DNA from: an uncultured Prevotella sp.
GTDB taxonomy: Bacteria; Bacteroidota; Bacteroidia; Bacteroidales; Bacteroidaceae
Direction of reading: 5' to 3'
Assembly (NCBI GenBank): GCA_900554545.1
Contig: USHW01000022.1
Span: 1-33,538 of the forward strand
DNA length: 33,538 nucleotides
Shown here: positions 30,101 through 33,538 of the stretch, one piece after another
Layout: the number at the start of each line of letters is the position of its first letter
Position numbering within the stretch: position 1 is the stretch's first letter
Made by a program: the position numbers and the translations under genes
The notes under the pieces: model-generated
Databases searched by the model: none
Told to the model about the DNA's origin: nothing
The model's input: only the letters and a program-made list of their open reading frames with translations

Positions 30101-30189
30101 GCAAAAGGTGGCCTTTTGCGCTGCAAAACATGGCCTTTCGGCCTGTAAAAGGCGGCAAATCGCAAGCCAAAAGGCCACCTTTTGCAAGG
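30101..30189. repeat. AAAGGCC hairpin cluster, copy E
   Basis: The outer arms 30101-30117 (GCAAAAGGTGGCCTTTT) and 30169-30185 pair perfectly over 17 bp, around two degenerate inner units. The arm sequence is identical to copy D. Confidence 0.8.
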
Positions 30190-30257
30190 GCGTTGGTAAC
30201 ATGCTGAAAATCAATTCGTTACAAATCTTGTAAAATTTTATATGAAACGCCACCCTC

Positions 30258-30371
30258 TGTAGGGACATAATTTATTATGTCCGGACGCCGCGAAGAGGCG
30301 TATAAGATAAGCAGTGCCAAATAGATACGTTCTTTCAGAACGTTCGGACATAATGAATTATGTCCCTACAA
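30258..30371. repeat. Small inverted element with palindromic ends
   Basis: The ends 30258-30287 and 30341-30370 are inverted copies, 28 of 30 positions alike. Each end is itself a palindrome, GGACATAA-N4-TTATGTCC (30263-30282 and 30346-30365). A half copy, TTATGTCCCTACAAAG, lies at 30402-30417. The layout recalls a miniature transposable element, but no transposase or target duplication is seen. Confidence 0.65.
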
Positions 30372-30474
30372 AAGTGTATGCTTATATCGACTCACGTTAA
30401 ATTATGTCCCTACAAAGGGTGATGTTTTGTGCGTTCACCATGCAGAAACATCCGAAATCTTATCAACTACCAAT

Positions 30475-33459
30475 ATGAAACAAACCAAACCAATACTTCT
30501 GTTGCTGCTTGCCCTCGTGCTGGCGGTCATGCCCGCCACGGCGGCCGACAAGGTGCTGAAGGTGCTTGCGATAGGCAACAGCTTCTCGGCCGACGCCGTA
30601 GAGCAGAACGTTGTCGAGCTTGCCGCAGCCGACGGCAGGCAGATGATTGTGGCAAACATGTTCATCGGCGGCTGTCCCCTTAGCCGCCACGTAGACAATG
30701 CGCGGCAGGACAAGGGCGCATACCGCTACCGCAAGACCGGCGTTGACGGCAAGCGGGTGCAGCAGGACAACATGTCCATAAGCCGTGCGCTGGCCGACGA
30801 GCAGTGGGACTACGTATCTTTGCAGCAGGCCAGCGACCGTTCGGGCCAGCCGGAGACCTACGAGCCTTACCTCACTGAACTGATAGAGTATATAAAAAAG
30901 CTGTCGCCAAAGAGCGAAATTGTGTGGCACCAGACGTGGGCTTACGCCAAATCGTCGCGCCACGGAGCCTTTCCGCGCTATGGAAACGACCAGCTGCGCA
31001 TGTACAACTGCATTGTTGACGCATCGCAGAAGGCCGTGAAAAGTCACGGCATTGACATCGTGATACCAGTCGGAACGGCCATCCAGAACGCGCGCACGAC
31101 ATTCATCGGCGACAACATGAACCGCGACGGACACCATCTTGAGAACTCTTACGGACGTTACACGGCGGCCTGCACGTGGTACGAAGCACTGACAGGGCGC
31201 AGCGTTGTGGGCAATGCCTACCGTCCGGAGGGCATGAACGGCGACCTCGCACGCGCCGCACAGGAAGCCGCCCACGCGGCGGTCGGCAGTCCGTGGACGG
31301 TCACCAACCTTGCCTATATACAGCCTTCAACGGTGCTTTACAAGGACAAGTCGGTGCCCGTGGCAGTGCGCGTGGAAGACCTTTTGCACCGCATGACGAT
31401 GCACGAGAAGGTGATGCAGATGGTGCAATACACCCTCGGAACAAACAATATAGAGAACAATAAGGGCGTGGAGGTGAAGAACATCCCGGCCGAGACAGGC
31501 TCGCTGATTTACTTCGGCACCGAACCCACCCTGCGCAACAACATGCAGCGTCACGCCATGGAAGACAGCCGCCTCGGCATTCCAATCCTTTTCGGCTACG
31601 ACGCGATACACGGTTTCCGCACAATATTCCCCATTCCGCTGGCTCAAGCGTGCAGCTTCAACCCCCATCTTACGCGCCTTTCGTGCCGCGTAAGCGCACA
31701 GGAGGCGCGCATGTCGGGCGTTGACTGGACGTTCTCGCCCATGATTGATGTGGCGCACGACCCGCGCTGGGGCCGCGTTGCCGAGGGTTACGGCGAAGAC
31801 CCGTACCTTAACGGAGTGTTCGGGGCGGCCGCCGTGCGCGGTTATCAGGGCAAAAGCCTTGCCGACAGTGTGTCGATAGCCGCCTGCCTGAAGCACTACG
31901 TGGCCTACGGAGCTTCGGAGGCAGGGCGCGACTACGTATATACCGAGGTGTCGCGGCAGACCCTTTGGGACACATATCTGCCCCCTTACCGCAAGGCTTT
32001 GGAGGCAAATCCGGCCACGGTGATGAGCTCTTTCAACAACTTCAGCGGCACTCCGGTCACCGCAAGCAAGTATCTGCTTACCGATGTGCTGAAGAAACAG
32101 CTTGGCTTCGGCGGTTTCATAGTGTCCGACTGGGCGGCCATCGAGCAGCTGAAAGCACAGGGAGCGGCGCGTGATTTGAAGCGTGCCGGCGAGCTGGCGG
32201 CCAACGCCGGGCTTGACATGGACATGATGTCGCACTCTTACGACAAGCATCTTGAGCAGCTTGTGGCCGAAGGACGGGTTGACACTGCCGTCATCGACGA
32301 TGCCGTAAGGCGCATCCTCAAGGTGAAATTCGACCTCGGACTGTTTGAAAATCCTTACACTCCGGCGGTCAAGGACGACTCTCGCTTCCTTCGTAAGGAG
32401 AGCATCAGGCTGGCCGAAGAGCTTGCCGAGGAGTCCATGGTGCTGCTGAAGAACGATAACAACACGCTCCCCCTGCGCACGCAGAAGCGCATTCTGCTTA
32501 CCGGTCCGCTGGCCGACGCGCCCTTCGACATGCTCGGCTGCTGGTACGGACACGGCGAAACGGGCGACATAACGTCAATTCTCACCGCCATGAAGACGGA
32601 GTTTGAGGGCAAGGCCGACGTGCAGTATGTACCCGGTTGTCCGTTCGAGGGCGACGACGAGAGCGGCTTCCGCGATGCCGTAAAGGCCGCGAAGAAGGCC
32701 GATGTCATTGTTGTCTGCCTCGGAGAGAAGGGCAAATGGAGCGGCGAGAACGCCTCGCGTGCCTCCATCGAGCTGCCCGGCGTGCAGCTGCGCTTCCTCG
32801 AAGAGCTGAAGAAAGCAGGCAAGCCGGTGGTTGTAGTGCTGTCAAACGGCCGTCCGTTGCAGCTCGACCGTGTCGCTCCTTTGGCCGATGCGATGGTCGA
32901 GATGTGGCAACCCGGCATAGTGGGCGGCACTCCTTTGGCCGGAATACTGTCCGGACGGGTCAATCCTTCGGGACGGCTTGCGATGACGTTCCCCGTCACC
33001 GGCGGCCAGATACCTATCTATTATAACCGCCGTCCGAGTGCGCGCCATCATCAGGGGTTCTACCATGACCTGACGAGCGACCCCCTTTACGAGTTCGGTT
33101 ACGGCCTTAGCTACACCACGTTCGAGTATGGCGAGCCTGTGGTTTCGCGCACAACGTTGGACAAGAAAGGACGTTTCAGCGTGGAAGTGGACGTCAGGAA
33201 CACCGGCGCGGTTGACGGCAAGGAGACCGTTCTGGGCTTTGTCACCTGCCCGTATGCCGAACTTACGCGCCCCGTCAAGGAGCTTCGCTTCTTCACCAAG
33301 AAGGAAATCAAGGCCGGGGAGACCGTAAAGTGCCGTTTCGAACTTAACGTCCAGCGCGACCTCGGCTTTGTCAACGACAAGGGAGAGACCGTTGTCGAGC
33401 CTGGCGAATACCGCCTAACAATAGGCGGAAAGACTGTAACATTGGAAATAACTGAATGA
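30475..33459 (+). CDS. DUF4886 (SGNH-like) - GH3 fusion beta-glycosidase
   Basis: The 994-residue product starts at 30475, where the signal peptide begins (MKQTKPILLLLLALVLAVMPATAA). The N-terminal DUF4886/SGNH-like domain (about 25-250) has IGNSFS (Ser36) and NRDGHHL (Asp218, His220), a plausible esterase dyad. From about 295 a full GH3 enzyme follows: N-terminal barrel with GYDAIHGFR, FSPMIDVAHDPRWGRVAEGYGEDP and KHYVAYG (Lys473, His474); nucleophile Asp552 (GGFIVSDW); the alpha/beta sandwich with Glu758 in KWSGENASRA as the likely acid/base; and a C-terminal fibronectin-III-like domain (about 875-994). GH3 enzymes release terminal beta-glucose, xylose or related sugars. The fusion would combine deacylation with exo-hydrolysis (inference). 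Its stop overlaps the next ATG. Confidence 0.88.
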   Translation: MKQTKPILLLLLALVLAVMPATAADKVLKVLAIGNSFSADAVEQNVVELAAADGRQMIVANMFIGGCPLSRHVDNARQDKGAYRYRKTGVDGKRVQQDNMSISRALADEQWDYVSLQQASDRSGQPETYEPYLTELIEYIKKLSPKSEIVWHQTWAYAKSSRHGAFPRYGNDQLRMYNCIVDASQKAVKSHGIDIVIPVGTAIQNARTTFIGDNMNRDGHHLENSYGRYTAACTWYEALTGRSVVGNAYRPEGMNGDLARAAQEAAHAAVGSPWTVTNLAYIQPSTVLYKDKSVPVAVRVEDLLHRMTMHEKVMQMVQYTLGTNNIENNKGVEVKNIPAETGSLIYFGTEPTLRNNMQRHAMEDSRLGIPILFGYDAIHGFRTIFPIPLAQACSFNPHLTRLSCRVSAQEARMSGVDWTFSPMIDVAHDPRWGRVAEGYGEDPYLNGVFGAAAVRGYQGKSLADSVSIAACLKHYVAYGASEAGRDYVYTEVSRQTLWDTYLPPYRKALEANPATVMSSFNNFSGTPVTASKYLLTDVLKKQLGFGGFIVSDWAAIEQLKAQGAARDLKRAGELAANAGLDMDMMSHSYDKHLEQLVAEGRVDTAVIDDAVRRILKVKFDLGLFENPYTPAVKDDSRFLRKESIRLAEELAEESMVLLKNDNNTLPLRTQKRILLTGPLADAPFDMLGCWYGHGETGDITSILTAMKTEFEGKADVQYVPGCPFEGDDESGFRDAVKAAKKADVIVVCLGEKGKWSGENASRASIELPGVQLRFLEELKKAGKPVVVVLSNGRPLQLDRVAPLADAMVEMWQPGIVGGTPLAGILSGRVNPSGRLAMTFPVTGGQIPIYYNRRPSARHHQGFYHDLTSDPLYEFGYGLSYTTFEYGEPVVSRTTLDKKGRFSVEVDVRNTGAVDGKETVLGFVTCPYAELTRPVKELRFFTKKEIKAGETVKCRFELNVQRDLGFVNDKGETVVEPGEYRLTIGGKTVTLEITE

Positions 33460-33538
33460 AAACGATGAAAAATATCAAGTTTTTGTTAGTCACGGCGGGG
33501 GGGGGATTTCCCCCCCCTGGGGGCGCAGGGCGCGGGGG
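33456..33538 (+). CDS. Start of an exported protein, cut by the window end
   Basis: An ATG overlaps the GH3 stop (ATGA). The frame reads MKTMKNIKFLLVTA, like the start of a signal peptide, then dissolves into Gly/Pro-rich residues from a G9/C8 homopolymer tail that is probably not genuine. The gene would be the next member of this operon. Its function cannot be known. Confidence 0.45.
   Translation, partial: MKTMKNIKFLLVTAGGGFPPPGGAGRG

Larger units (their letters stand above)
30008..30474. other. Intergenic region before the GH3 gene
   Basis: The 467 bases hold a 9-base periodic ATC-rich stretch (30030-30090), an AAAGGCC hairpin cluster (30101-30189), a small inverted element with GGACATAA/TTATGTCC ends (30258-30371), and a half copy of its end (30398-30417). 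No credible gene and no consensus promoter is seen. Confidence 0.65.

Noticed and set aside
1621..30189. A CRISPR array
   Set aside because: The repeated units are palindromic, degenerate and not separated by spacers of even size. No cas gene is present.
31327..32553. A 408-residue frame antisense to the GH3 gene, and similar long antisense frames (13865-15118, 3343-4212, 26827-27903)
   Set aside because: High GC with strong third-position bias gives long antisense frames. All lie under well-identified genes and show no recognisable domain.

Overview
The window comes from a high-GC member of the Bacteroidales, most likely Prevotellaceae. The evidence is a SusC/SusD glycan-uptake locus, several promoters of the Bacteroidetes type (-33 TTTG-like, 18-20 bp gap, -7 TAnnTTTG), start codons that mostly lack a Shine-Dalgarno sequence, lipoproteins with acidic residues after the lipid-bearing Cys, and a secreted protein with the short LQGV...GIYI...GKKVIIR tail common in Prevotella. 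Species cannot be set from the sequence alone.

Layout. (1) 1-8.5 kb holds scattered chromosomal genes: a Fur-family repressor, a DUF3332 lipoprotein, an Oar-like TonB-dependent receptor, a superoxide reductase, an S41 processing protease and tRNA-Asn. The Oar-like gene lies between two copies of a composite intergenic repeat. (2) 8.6-11.6 kb holds a secreted beta-helix protein and a two-domain esterase (SGNH plus alpha/beta hydrolase). (3) 11.9-23.6 kb is the core of a polysaccharide utilization locus (PUL): ECF sigma factor, FecR anti-sigma factor, a DUF4832 protein, SusC with an N-terminal STN signalling domain, SusD, a SusE/F-like lipoprotein and a second, lipid-anchored DUF4832 protein. 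(4) 24.2-30.0 kb is an enzyme operon: an FAD-dependent oxidoreductase whose stop overlaps the start of a GH36-like glycosidase, then a GH2 enzyme. (5) 30.5 kb to the end holds a DUF4886-GH3 fusion and the first codons of another exported protein, running into a suspect G/C homopolymer tail.

How it may work together (inference): the surface lipoproteins (SusD, SusE/F-like, DUF4832 lipoprotein) bind or cut a glycan, and SusC imports the oligosaccharides. Occupied SusC may signal through its STN domain to FecR and so release the ECF sigma factor. In the periplasm, the DUF4832 protein, oxidoreductase, GH36-like, GH2 and GH3 enzymes and possibly the upstream esterases would finish degradation. The substrate cannot be named; the enzymes suggest an esterified glycan with alpha-galactosyl-like and beta-linked residues.

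The long intergenic gaps carry several families of palindromic repeats. The most striking are two 104-bp palindromes flanking the Oar-like gene: their 14-nt loops are exact reverse complements while their flanks keep the same orientation.
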